DNA of 64,000 nt from Lepeophtheirus salmonis (taxonomy: Eukaryota > Arthropoda > Copepoda > Siphonostomatoida > Caligidae): positions 13,009,907 through 13,073,906 of the forward strand of contig NC_092584.1 of the NCBI RefSeq assembly GCF_016086655.4. The letters are read 5' to 3'. Under the pieces are notes generated by a model. The model was not told where the DNA came from. It made no database searches and was given only the letters and a program-made list of their open reading frames with translations. Both the position numbers and the translations under genes were made by a program. Below are positions 11,670-22,709 of the stretch, piece after piece (positions within the stretch are counted from its first letter, which is position 1; every line of letters begins with the position of its first letter).

Positions 11670-11960
11670 TTGAATTTTGCAACAAATGAAAAATACTCAT
11701 TGCCCAAATTGTTAATTCCCGATTGTCCATTTATGGAAAAGGTTGGGCGTATGATTAGTGTTGGTGATGATGAGATAATGTCTAATCCTTACGTCCTCTT
11801 GAAGATCACACCAACATTAAATTTGCTCCGACGACTAATGTGCACGTTGAACGGTCTCTTAGTATTGGGATAAAGCTACCAATACTGATCGAATGTTAAA
11901 ATTAAGAAAAGAATACATTTCTAAAATATTGATTTGTCGATATAAAATAGCAAAATTTAT
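11670..11960 (+). pseudogene. Possible hAT transposase C-terminal fragment
   Basis: Codons at 11822-11863 read FAPTTNVHVERSLS, close to the hATC dimerisation-domain signature (P-T-S-x-x-x-ERSFS). After a frameshift, TNTDRMLKLRKEYISKIL follows, where hAT proteins have the RxRLxxxxLxxLxxI helix. The upstream 67-codon frame (from 11670: DCPFMEKVGRM, VGDDEIMSNPY) would be the preceding region in another frame, but I do not recognise it. The BED fragment at 9851 is on the opposite strand, so the two are not one gene. Confidence 0.45.
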
Positions 11961-13040
11961 GCATAAATTGTAATAAATATAAAATATTACTAATTACATT
12001 AAATTATTCGTATTAAACTATTTTTTCTTTAAATACAAATTGCTCAATTTCAAAAAAAAATTATCTCTTTTTTATGTTAATTTAGTTCCAAATAATTCCT
12101 CAAAAATCCTATGACTAATGATGACTCACCGGTTAATATCAATAAATACGTCCAACTGCAAATATAGTTCTTTGCGATAAATTATATTTACAATTCTAAC
12201 TATGTATAACAGGAATATATAGATTTCCAAATTTTGGGACTGATATATTCATCGTTCAAAGTTATTTACTCTACACTTTTTTTTTAATACTATTTTGTTC
12301 CTTCAGCTTTCCTACTTATACAAATTTCATCTGCAAATTAAAAAATCATAAAACGGACACGCTAAAGGCATTTCAATATATTATGTATATTTTTACCTTG
12401 GATACTTGATCAAATTATACGTCGTTTAGAAAATATTGATTTAATACTATTTGCAAATCATATTAAATATTAATCAAGACTCTTTCAACAAGAACGTGTT
12501 TGTAGCACATAATTTTGAAGTTCATATTTTTCATCCTTTTGTATTCTGAATGCATTTGGTATAAATAAAATATAGGCCTATTATGTTCTAAATTTATTCG
12601 ATAAAATAATATAATAGTATGGAATATTTGCGAATTCATTTAATTAAAATGATTAGATAACATATTATAAATGAGATTGAATAAAACTAACGTACAACCC
12701 ATATTAAGTAACTATAAAGGATATGTATGTTAAATTATAATGAACTCAGGGCTACCAATTTCTTAGTTCAATAATCTTGGACCTGGAAAAACATAGTTGA
12801 ATTATCATTTTATGTATGAAACTTTTTTTTACGTAGCTTAGTTAATATAATCAACAGTCAACGCACAAGGTAATTTTTGCAATTAAGGTCTTTTAAAGTG
12901 GAATCCGCTTCAAACACTCTGATCTGTATATAGGACAGATAGAGTTAAAAAGTGCAATTCCCGATTTTCGTCAAAAATAAATACACCCGTATTTAGTAAA
13001 CTTGTTAATTTGATGAATATGTAAATCATACTTTTTTAAT
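11961..13040. other. AT-rich stretch without recognisable gene
   Basis: I see no long open frame, terminal repeats or RNA gene in this stretch. Confidence 0.5.
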
Positions 13041-13049
13041 GAATAAATA

Positions 13050-13280
13050 CAGTGAGCTGATCCAAAACTTCCAGTAGCATGACTAAATTACGAAAAATGT
13101 GATTTTTATTTAATCAAGAAAGGAAAATTCAAAACTAATTTGCAATACAATGGACTTCTCGATTTTTTGGCATTCTGGTTACTGACACCACCACGAAAAA
13201 TCTCGCATACCCGTTGCCTTTTTTGTTGTTGCTCCGATATTTTGGTACTTAGAGACATCGAATAAAAATAAAGATTATTT
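13050..13280 (-). pseudogene. Tc1-like relic (family E), end plus N-terminus
   Basis: The end TA/CAGTGAGCTGATCCAAAAC is followed by GCATGACTAAATTACG and a leader shared with the element at 5016-5645. The minus strand then encodes MSLSTKISEQQQKRQRVCEI, equivalent to MSEERQKRQRVRNI in the sister copy. The entire remaining transposase is missing, so only the start of the protein abuts the 3' terminus. This is a deletion derivative. Confidence 0.55.
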
Positions 13281-13329
13281 ACTTTTGTTTCAACTATACC
13301 TTGGTTACTTCAGATAACCCTAGACCCTA

Positions 13330-13640
13330 GAATATTCCACCTAGGAGCACGTGGAGTCCAAGTCCTACAGAAGACTCCACAACAGCACCCAGGCCCTGAT
13401 AACCTCTTTCAACGAGACCTGAGCCTGTAATAGTGCTGAATACATCCAAAGGGTTTACAGCAGCTTCCGTCACCGCCTGGAGCTCACCATCAATTCTGAG
13501 GGCCGGTAAATTTACTAAAACATGTCATTTGGTTATCTATTAATAATTTCTAGATAATAAACTTGTTTCCTAATTCACTCAAGATCGTGCCATTGACTTC
13601 AATACTTTGTGTGTTAAAATGTGGTCAATTGGCTCGGTAT
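13330..13640 (+). pseudogene. Tc1-like transposase C-terminal relic
   Basis: From 13330 the plus strand encodes HVESKSYRRLHNSTQAL, AEYIQRVYSSFRHRLELTI and a stop at 13507. This is the post-catalytic tail of Tc1/mariner transposases (HVESKAC..RHxN..LK...YI...C.xFRxRLE). Two earlier Trp positions are stops. The following 130 bases (ATAATAAACTTGTTTCCTAATTCAC, CTTCAATACTTTGTGT) are nearly identical to the 3' region at 55575-55640, so both derive from one family. The catalytic core is absent. Confidence 0.65.
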
Positions 13641-14419
13641 ATAACATTTTTGTATGGCATGTGTAAATATTAGCGGGTAGAGTTGTATTACATAAATAGA
13701 GTACGCGTGAATTGGATAGAAAAACGAAAAAAAAATCTGAAACAACTTTCTATTTTTAGTTTTCCATGAATCACTTAGCTATTGTGTATCATCATTTTCC
13801 CATTTCAACGCTTGCATTTGAAACAAACTTTTGTTTCTTTTTCTGTTGCGTCTTTCTGAATGTTTTTTTTTTTTTTTAACTATCATTCTTGAATAAAACT
13901 ATTGTTTTTTGAAATCATTGATGGAATTATAACTAATGAAGTTATGAATGAATAGTTGTTTCTAAAAGGTTTTCGATAATTTGCATAGTAACATGATTGT
14001 TATTCTAAAAAAAAAAAATTGCTATAGGGGCGTTAATTGAATAAACTTCATTCTGAAAAAATGAGTATTCAAAGATGCGGTTCAAAATAGAGTGTATCCG
14101 CCACTCTATTCATTCGTAAAATAAGGAAAATTGATCCTTGTTTATCAGCTGAATATATTTATAATTTATAGATGTTGTGGAGTAAATTGTAAGGATAGTA
14201 GTTACGGGCAAAAATCTGAAGGTTCAATGCATTGTAACCATAAGACGATATTAATAATTATTGTTGTAGTAATTTTTGGTCTGCTGAGAGCACCATTAGT
14301 AACTAACCACGCAACCTCCATAAATTTACTCTTGAATAAAGTGGCAAGAAAAATTATATAAAGGGAAGAAAGAGTTGAATATTACAGGCGGGAAAATGAT
14401 AAAGTAATGTAATTTGTGT

Positions 14420-14550
14420 TAGTGCTGTGTTGATCCTTATTTATTTGGTCTACGAACCGGTCCTTAAGATTGTTGTTCCTTAGAACAGGCCTTGAGAACT
14501 GTTAGTCCTTGGGACCGATCCTTGTCCCTCCTGGAATTTTTGATAAACAT
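14420..14550. mobile_element. hAT-type MITE fragment
   Basis: The left end TTAGTGCTGTGTTGATCC resembles the end of the 331-bp MITE at 27465 (TAGTGTTGTGTCAGTCC, right end reversed). It is followed by the same kind of repeated GGTCCTTAAG / CCTTGGGACC motifs. No right end is visible before family A copy A2 begins at 14561, so it is truncated. Confidence 0.45.
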
Positions 14551-14560
14551 ATCGATGGCT

Positions 14561-15270
14561 TACCGTGTCGTCAATTGAAATCTGAACATTAACTAATTCA
14601 ATAAATGATAACGGTTGAGTGATTGAAATTAATTCCTTTTTCGGTATATTAAAGAATAAACAATTAGATACAAAACAAAAGAGACTTGATATCTCTAACT
14701 TATATACAAGTCGAGAATATGCCACTTAAACATGATCACCGAATTTCCATTCGCCCACTCCAAGTAGTTGGACGTCTCCAGCCACCGATTAAGCCATCAG
14801 CAAGTCCAAAACATTAGAAAGGAAGAAGGGATCTATCAGAAATGCTAATCATGACCGGGAGGAGTTAACGAAAACAATCGAGGCCCATCCCTTCAAAATC
14901 CATAAGGACCAATGCAACAGATCTCAGGGTATCACAACAGACTATTTTTGACACTTTTGCCCCAGCTATAGCTCTTATGCCAACCCCTTCGACTGCACCT
15001 TTTGTGTGAATGTCTAGGGAAAGGCCTGCTGTGTCTGTTATCTAAACACTGATGCCCTCAAACCACTGTCAGCTAACACTGGGACGCCATGGTTCAGGAC
15101 TACATCCACCTGGAAGTCATCATTGCTGCTAAGGGATACTAAATTAATGATAAAGAAAGTTCAGACTCAAATCTATTTTTAGTATTAATTTTGTTCAAAT
15201 TCTATTATTAAATAATACATTATATGATATATCTTGCTGAAGTTTTTAGATTTCCATGGACTACTAGGTA
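14561..15270 (+). mobile_element. Family A element, deleted copy A2 (710 bp)
   Basis: The left end TACCGTGTCGTCAATTGAAA and right end (reversed) TACCTAGTAGTCCATGGAAA are degenerate TIRs of family A. The N-terminal region near 14740-14940 keeps leader motifs shared with A1 and A3 (GAATTTCCATTCG, TTGGACGTCTCCAG). The C-terminal region near 14965-15140 encodes YANPFDCTFCVNV, LNTDALK and, with frameshifts, DYIHLEVIIAAKG. This matches the last catalytic Asp block (NPLDYTFW) and the tail. The central catalytic part is deleted. It is non-autonomous and dead. Confidence 0.65.
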
Positions 15271-16080
15271 GCTACGGCTGGGATGAAATACGAATAAAAT
15301 AAATTGACTCGTCATGTGAGAATTATTTAATCCTTCTCTTTAAAGACATTGAAAAACCAGGCCATCATCAAATACATTAAAAATTCCTAATAATATTTTT
15401 TATAAAAGTATCGTAGCAACTTATAATCATACTTTATTGCAAATAAATTAGCACAAATACACACAATAGATTTGTGGTATGTGGACATGCATCTTTTTTA
15501 CTGCAATGAGAAGAGATTTCGACAATTAGATTATATTTAATGTATTTATGTTTGTACTTTTAAACGACCAAAAATTGTAGGAACAAACATATAAATGGGC
15601 TTTAATTGATGGTAAACAAAATACCAGAGTGAGAAAAAGTAGCTTAAATAAATATTGAAATAAGATATCTTGTAAAAACAAAAGTTATTAAAAACGAATA
15701 CAGAAGAAGTCAGTTATTTCTCAGACATTTAGGCCCCATTGAACAAACTAAAACAATTGTGACATCCTCGATTCCTACTTGCAATTAAAGTTGGATTGAT
15801 GCAAAATGGCAATGTTCACTATGGTGGGTTGTATAGATTTGGGGAAGAACAAGTTTTTGGAATATTCAAAAAGTATTCTATCAAAATAAATTATGTAAAA
15901 TATGAACTCGGGGGAGTGGGTGTCAGAAGACCCATAAGTTCTAGGGCAGCAACGTTAACTAAATATTCATCCTAGATGAGTTTATATATATTTTTTTAAT
16001 TTTGTATTTTTTTCATATGATTCATGCAACATCCATCTTTGTTTGTTGTTAATCAGACTTTTTTCTAAAACAGGTTCTTG
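15271..16080. other. AT-rich stretch without recognisable gene
   Basis: I see no supported feature beyond AT-rich sequence. Confidence 0.5.
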
Positions 16081-16189
16081 AGCCTCTAACGGCGACATCA
16101 TGAACACGATCTGCCCCCACCATTTCCCTTAGTATGGAAGGGAAGAGCTGTAGGGTCAATACCAATGCCCTATCCAAGTCATCAGTCCA

Positions 16190-16865
16190 CTAAAAGATCA
16201 AGGGTAAAAGGACACTGGGAGGGTCGATGATAGGCTCAGAAGGGGTGTTCCAAGGTCCAAGAAGAACTAGGTTGATTGAGGCAATGAGGTAGAAGATAAA
16301 CCGCAAAAAGAAGTGCTAAATGAGAAAGATAGTTAATGAGACTGGCGTGTCTCAAAAAACCATGCGTAGGGCGGTCAGGGAGGACCACAGGATAAAGCCG
16401 TGTCTCCTAAAATGTGGCAACTTCTCAGCGAGCCCACAATGATCAAGAGGCTTACCCAGGAGAAAATGCTTCTGAAGTTCCTCAATTCTTGTACGCACAT
16501 TTCAATCATGTGGACTGACGAGAAGATCGTCACTGTGAGCTGTCTTACTAAAGCCACAACGGCCGGGTCCTGGGTTGGAGTATCGAGTAAATTCATTTTG
16601 AATGAGTGCATCGTGTTCAGAGGCTAAAAGCTGGCCTCGCTGATGGTCTGGGCAGAAGTCACCTACTGCAGGATGAAGATGCTCTTGATCTTCATTCCTC
16701 AGTGTGTGAAGGTCAGTCAACGAGTCTATCTGAACATGTTACTGTCCCAAGTACTTCCCTGGATCCAAGAACCGCACTGGGAGCAAGGAAATGTATGAGA
16801 AATCTGTACTTATAAAAGACCGAGCGATCCCGGAGAATTTTTTGCAGAATTATGACTGTATGTCC
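16190..16865 (+). pseudogene. Tc1-like transposase pseudogene (IWTDEK type)
   Basis: The plus strand shows, in order: a broken DNA-binding region, MRKIVNETGVSQKTMRRAV (second helix-turn-helix), LTQEKMLLKFLNS, IMWTDEKIVTV (first catalytic Asp within the WTDEK box), then LMVWAEVTY, MLLIFIPQCVKVSQRVYL and SQVLPWIQEPHW. This is the normal order for Tc1/mariner transposases of arthropods. The second Asp box (QQDGA) and the final acid block are missing: after about 16850 the sequence passes into the dispersed repeat at 16866. Stops and frameshifts occur at 16630 and elsewhere. Confidence 0.7.
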
Positions 16866-17035
16866 GTGTTGGACTTAAGTAGGATTGGGGATCGACATCG
16901 GAATAGTTCTTTCCCAATATCCCTCCTTCCTCGTCACAGATGCTTGTAGTTCATCTAATGAAATTTCATGACAGCTACATTACTCTTCTCCAATATATTC
17001 TTTAAATTGTCAAGGTTAATATGTAATTTATTATT
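16866..17035 (-). repeat. Dispersed ORF-bearing repeat R1, minus copy
   Basis: The minus strand contains TTGACAATTTAAAGAATATA, then GAGGAAGGAGG and ATGTCGATCCCCAATCC. These are landmarks of repeat R1, best preserved at 39264-39680. Translation gives DNLKNILE and NYSDVDPQSYLS in different frames, so it is frameshifted. It abuts the broken Tc1-like gene upstream. Confidence 0.55.
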
Positions 17036-17037
17036 AT

Positions 17038-17060
17038 TTATTTTTTTTTTTTTTTTTTTG
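17038..17060. repeat. Poly-T / poly-G run
   Basis: A long T run is followed by GGGGGGAG. It is low-complexity sequence. Confidence 0.8.
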
Positions 17061-17204
17061 GGGGGAGTAAATGCCCAAAATGATCCCGAATATCAAAACA
17101 GATTATTAAATCTTTCTTAAACATAAAACTATTCTACTTATTTTTATCTAATGATCCATTGTAGTTCTTAAAAAGAGTGGGATACAAAGTTTGCGTAACT
17201 GGTC

Positions 17205-17490
17205 CAGGGGCGTCCACAGGAATATATTTTTAGGGGGGCGTGTTTTTTCAAAAATTAAAATTTTTTGAAAAACTTCCCAAAATTTATAGCTTTTCCCAAA
17301 TAATTGAATTTCTAAGATAAAAATTTAAGAAATCTAAATTTGTTTAGAAAAAAACAAAATTCAAAAAAGATATTTTGAATATGAATTTTTTTTTCAAAAA
17401 TCAGCAGCTATTCATAAAAAATTAAATTATTTACAAAAAAAATTCAAGAAACAAAATTTATTCAAAATTAAAAGTTATGTACAAAATCAG
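17205..17490. mobile_element. GGGGCGTC-ended AT-rich element (family G), partial
   Basis: The left end CAGGGGCGTCCACAGGAATA is followed by a G6 run, then by about 260 bases of poor TTTTTGAAATT / AATTTCAAAAATT alternations with both orientations mixed. No right terminus (CTGCGGACGCCCCTG type) is seen, so it is truncated. There is no coding capacity. Confidence 0.55.
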
Positions 17491-18700
17491 TAGTCGGTTG
17501 AAATGCACTAACATTTTTGTTTTTATTTGCAAAAAATTTTTTGAATGGAATATTGGATTCTTAGAGAAAATATATTTTGTACAATTTGTCATGAAATTCG
17601 GTTGTTCATAAATTTGACACACAAGAATTGATCTTTAACTATAATAATATCAGTAATTGTCTAAATAATTTTTTCACTTTCTTTTCTCTTCGTTTTATCA
17701 AAAGTCCATTTTTAAGAAGAAATGCCATAAAATTATTATTTTTCTATAAAGTATTTTTAATTATTGGAACAATTTATTTCATTATTTTTGTAATATTTGC
17801 ATGAATTAAAAAAGTGAAAGAGGGTAGTTTTTCGACAACTTCATTTTATGTAACTTTTTTGTTTTTCAAGTACGAAAAAAATATTAGAAGGCTGTGTTTA
17901 CAATGCCGATAAATATTTTTTTTTACAAAATTAGGGTAAAATAATTTTTTGGTTTTTTCTTTGTGAGTCTCGATTTGGCAATTTATTGACAAAAATAAAA
18001 AAGGGACTTTCATCTTGACAATTTTTTCCATGCATATCTGTTTTTATGTTATTTGAAGTTTATAAAAAATTCTTTTTTTTTTTAAATTAGTAAAAATACA
18101 TATATATTTTTATTAATGCGCCAAATTATAACACTTGCCCACATCGAAGGCCTCTAAACATTAAAAAGAAATAACATTGGTCATTGTCAATGTTATTCCC
18201 CACTCCCTCTTTGGTTGAGCAACGCCAGGTATCCCTTTGCTAGTAATCAATAAGATCATTAATATCCTTTACGTACCATAAACCGTTCAATTCAGTTTTT
18301 AATTTTGACAATTTCTAAACTATATTAAGTTTTTTATCGTATATCAAAATTATAATAGTTGAGACTCAATCTTCCTACAAAAATACCCAAAACGTTGGTT
18401 TAACAGCTTTATTTGCAAGTCATTTATAGGTCTTTTATTATACTTTAAATTGATACTCTTACACAAAACAACAATATTTCCTTTGTTTGAATATGTGCTT
18501 AGGGTTATCACATTAATCTGATGAACAAAAAGGAAAATCATTGGATTAAATCTTATAAAGACATATTTTTTTGTTAAAATAAGTATTTTTTATATTTCTA
18601 TTAAAAATGATATTAAAATGTATTATAATGAATCAAATAAAAATAACTTATATTACAACAAAATGGGTAACAAATGCTTTACAATTGTTGCCTGTGTGTC
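17491..18700. other. AT-rich stretch without recognisable gene
   Basis: Includes short minus-strand open frames near 17846-18031 and 18350-18541 that are Lys/Phe/Ile-rich, as expected by chance in AT-rich DNA. Confidence 0.5.
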
Positions 18701-18703
18701 ATA

Positions 18704-19537
18704 TTACCAGGTTTTCCATTGTAAATTGAATACTTACTATTTTAATAATTAATGAAGGTTGAGTGATTGAAATTAATTCATATTTTGATTTATAAATCCA
18801 TAAGCAATTAGTTACAAAATAAAACAAAATCTCACAAGTGACAAATAACACTTGAACGTGATTGACGAATTTCCATTCGTGTACTGCATGCAGTTGGGCG
18901 TTTCTAGGACCACCGTATACAAGTTCGAAACGTTTGAGAGAAAGAAGATCCCTATCAATAAATCCAAACTGGTCCCGGAAAAGTTAAAGAAAACAATCTA
19001 GGCCAATATAATCAAATCCATGAGGGCCCATGCAAGAGATCTCGGGATTTCACACCAGAGGCTATCAAAAAAGTCGATGGAGCCATCCTTGTGAGGATGG
19101 AGAGTCGACTTTTGAAACCAGCAATGAAAGAAATCCCATCTCCTTTGTTGTAAGACTCTATTTTAAATGAGTCTTTTGAAGTCTTTTTTGACAATGTTGC
19201 TCACCCCCCAACAGAACTGATGCAAACTCCCTCAAATACACCTTTTGTGCGTATGTTGAGAAGAAGGCCTGCAGTAACCGTCATGCAAACAACGATTCCC
19301 TCAATGCTACTGTTTGCCAGATATGGAATGCCATGATATATGACTACATATGCAGAGGATGACAGGCCTTCTGCCGCCATATGGAGCCCATCATTGCCAC
19401 TAAGGGGGACTACATTAATGATTAAGAGATCTATGACACACATCTATTTATGGCATTAATTTTATTCATATTCAATGTTTAATTTATAAATAAGTTTATA
19501 CCTTAATGTGTTCATATTTTTAACGGACCCACCACTA
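18704..19537 (+). mobile_element. Family A element, deleted copy A3 (834 bp)
   Basis: The left end TACCAGGTTTTCCATTG and right end (reversed) TAGTGGTGGGTCCGTT are degenerate TIRs. It has the shared leader AATGAAGGTTGAGTGATTG. Broken frames encode NKSKLVPEKLKKTI, KSMRAHARDLGISHQ (helix-turn-helix), then at 19225-19423 NPLDYTFCAYVEKKAC-like sequence (exact start frameshifted), NDSLNATVCQIWNAM, and PIIATKGDYIND with a stop. The last catalytic Asp (LDYT) is present. The first two acid blocks are deleted. It is the best-preserved family A copy at both ends of the protein. Confidence 0.7.
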
Positions 19538-20920
19538 TTGGAGAAGAGCGATCTGGACTCTTTTGAGTTATTTAATTATCAATTGTGAGTATTTTAAAAG
19601 TAGCAGGAAGTGTTATTATTATGTGGATCAAGCTGTGAGTTCTTCTGTTATTGAGTATCAGGCGGAGAGGGACTTGGAGTAGACTGGGGTGTACATTACA
19701 AAATGAGTTCCTCATTACACTTGTAGATCATTTGTATGTTTATATTTCTTGCTGCAGAATGTGCAATGTATACTCTCATCCTTATTATTCAATTTAATCG
19801 TATAAATCGATGAAGTAGCAATTTAGCGGAGCCACTTTTTCTTAAATGACGAAACCTAGAAAGACCTACTCTGTCCAACTGTTTTGTTACCAGTTTTTCC
19901 ACTGATGTTTCTACCTTACCTAATAGTTATGTTCTTAGTCATCTGTTTTAATTGACTTTAGAGCTAATAAAAAAGGAGTTGGTGATCTAAAACGAGTAGT
20001 ATCTTTGTGCTTCAGGACAAATGAAGTAGTCATCTTGTGGATTATAAAGCTTGGAATGCCAAGTCCTTGTTTATTCTAAAGCCTGAGCACTCCAGAGGTG
20101 TTAATATTGAGTACTGAATAGTATTTGTTCCTTGTATCTAACCTTGGGTTGTAGTTCACTGGTTCTTCATGGCCTAGGATCTTGCTAACTTTAGCTTCTT
20201 TTTTTAATTAAATGCCGTGTCACATTGATTAAAATACCTCATCAAACAAGGAAAATCAAAACCAAAAGATTTTGAATAAAATAACTTTTGTTGAGTCATT
20301 GTGGTGTGCATGCCTCATTAATAGAGTTATAAAAAAATATTGCGTGTTAAACTTTTAGTAGGTATATTATTTGAAGAGTGTTTTTATGTACAAGGGCTGG
20401 TATCATTTTTTTTAGTTTGTTTTTAAAAGAATATTCAGGATTATTTGGGAGTTTTATGTGTATGTTTCTATTGTACTCTCAAAGTGGAATTGCTGATCGA
20501 CATTGGAGTAATTCAAACCTATGACTTTGACTGATACACAACAGGATGTTGTGTTTATTTTCTTCCTCTAATAACTACCTGCAACGAATTTAATAAAACG
20601 CCATAACAGCTCAGAAACTTTCCTTCCAAGCATCCTCCGATTTGTCAGGGATACAATGTAAAGATGAAACGGATCTGCATTTTCTCGGATCTGGCGGTAT
20701 GTTTGGATATTTAGACGTAAATATTCTAATGAATTTCGGATTTCCACACTTTTGAATCCAGATTCGAAACCAATGTAAGATGAATATTTTATAAGCAGTT
20801 TAACCAAAAGTTTGGAACTAGGATCCGGATTAAAGTTTCATTTTTACATAGCAGTGAATAACTCTTTTTTATTAATATTAGAATATAATTTTTATTGTAA
20901 TAACATTAGACAAATCCTAA
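19538..20920. other. Unassigned stretch
   Basis: A minus-strand 79-codon frame (20568-20807) and GGACTTGGAGTAGACT near 19672 (possibly the edge of an R1 copy) are the only notable items. No family was recognised. Confidence 0.4.
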
Positions 20921-20929
20921 TATTTATTG

Positions 20930-21030
20930 CATCACGTAACCTTTCCTAGAAAGAGAAAAAGACCCAAAATCAGTTGGTCTAGAGTAAATTATTCAAAATA
21001 TGGAATTATTATTCAATAATGGTTGAAAAT
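20930..21030. repeat. Short dispersed repeat R2, copy 1
   Basis: Contains GCATCACGTAACCTTTCC, then AAAGACCCAAAATCAGTTGG and a stretch of TTATTATTCAATAATG. The same order recurs at 29335-29450. I do not recognise the family. Confidence 0.55.
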
Positions 21031-22295
21031 TGGTCACATCTTAATCAAGACACATTGAAATCTAACTTATTATTATTGGAAACACTGATGATTGGAAAAG
21101 AAGAATAAACATCGACAGGTGACAAACAAATACAGTGGTTATTTTGTGCTTCTGATTTAGTTAAAACGTGTGAAATAACCACACAATGTAATTATTTATG
21201 CAGAACTAGCTCCAAGCACAAATATAAATAAATTTGGTGTAAGTTAGAAATATATCCTTTTTATGTAACTAGGACCAAATATTAAGCAATACTATTAGGA
21301 TTTTTATGAGCCGGACAATTCATTTGATCTTTTTTATTATCTGTAACAATTTGAGTACCCAAAGTTGGTTGAAATATTAGATCTTTGCGGATAATAAAAA
21401 TTTACTTAAATCGCACTTGGATACTTCGAATTCGGGTTTAATACCCGTCCAATGTCTAATAACCTAAATTTTTTTCTTCTTTTTTTAAAAATGGGCACAC
21501 AAAAAATATTTAACTAAAATGTTGCGCAAATGTATTTTTAAGAGAACATTGCACAATCTTTTCGATAAGATAATCGATGAACATTGCTTCCCTGAGTGGG
21601 AATATGTAGATATACTACCTATATGAATTTATAACACTGAGTGACAAGTGAAAAATTTGTATTAAAATATTAAAACTTGACATCATACAATATCAAGTTT
21701 AATTTAATTTTAAAAACATATTTTCTCAAAGTATTTAATTTGTTTTATCCAATCATACTTAGATAATCTCACTCAGGAGAAGAATATAGCTATATCAATT
21801 AAGGTCAACTTGTGTTATCAAACGGGTTTCCGTTTTAATAACAAGTTAACCGATTGTTGCTATTTTTTTGTATTAAAGTATTATTTTAATTTTTCTATGT
21901 GATAATAATTCAAAGCATTTACTTGGTTATTCAGACATCATTTTGTGAAGTAAATTGGTAATACTTGGTAAATAAAACAAGGGTTGTTCCAAAAGGGTGG
22001 AGTAGAGCTTAAGGGCCTTTAGGATGCCTCCAAAAAACATATTTCACCCACAAAACAAAAATTATTTTCTTTTAGAAATCTGCTAAATTTACCTATTTTG
22101 ATCAGAATGATAAAAGTCATAATAACTTGTTGTATCATACAGACATACAACTTCATTAAAGAAAATTAAATTTAGCAAGGAGAAATATATTTATACTATT
22201 AATAAAGGATCGAGGTTTGTTGATAATACATCTTTGAAATGTTACGAAAGAGAAAAAGTCAATCTCATTAACCAATTAATACTATAATTAAATTA
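21031..22295. other. AT-rich stretch without recognisable gene
   Basis: A short near-palindromic TTCGAATTCGGGTTT (about 21427) was examined as a possible tRNA arm, but no cloverleaf could be formed. Confidence 0.45.
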
Positions 22296-22301
22296 AATGT
22301 G

Positions 22302-22517
22302 TAGGGGCGTCTACAGGATTTTTTTTAAATTTTTGCTCCAAGGTATAATTTGATGGAATGACATTTAATTTTATATGTTTTCCCGTTATAACTTCTTTTT
22401 TTTTTACCATATCAATAATTTTGCCTTTCATTTCCATAATTTAACAAAAATTTCTTTATTAGGGGGAGGGGGATACTACAGGCCCTCCAGCACCCTCGCC
22501 CCCTGCAGATGCCCCTG
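22302..22517. mobile_element. Family G MITE, 216 bp, with ATGTG target duplication
   Basis: The left terminus TAGGGGCGTCTACAG and the right terminus (reversed) CAGGGGCATCTGCAG match at 12 of 15 positions. The element is flanked directly by ATGTG at 22297-22301 and 22518-22522. Internally it has G-rich and C-rich subterminal blocks (GGGGGAGGGGG, CCTCGCCCCC) around a T-rich core. It has no coding capacity. It is the clearest complete member of this family in the window and defines its ends. Confidence 0.7.
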
Positions 22518-22709
22518 ATGTGATTGCATGATAGCAAGGACATTCAAATGGCATATACATTTATAATTTCAATGCAACTCTTTCAGGACGGAATCCATCC
22601 ATCTGTATTTTTCGCTGAAAGGATCATACCAAATCATCCTTAATGAAGATTTTCAACAAAGTGAGACAATTTGAAAATTGAAGTGCGCCCTAGAACAAAA
22701 AAATATTCT

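Noticed and set aside
20568..20807. 79-codon minus-strand ORF
   Set aside because: No recognisable motif; this length is expected by chance in 64 kb.
21410..21460. Possible tRNA arm (TTCGAATTCGGGTTT)
   Set aside because: No acceptor, D or anticodon stems can be paired around it.
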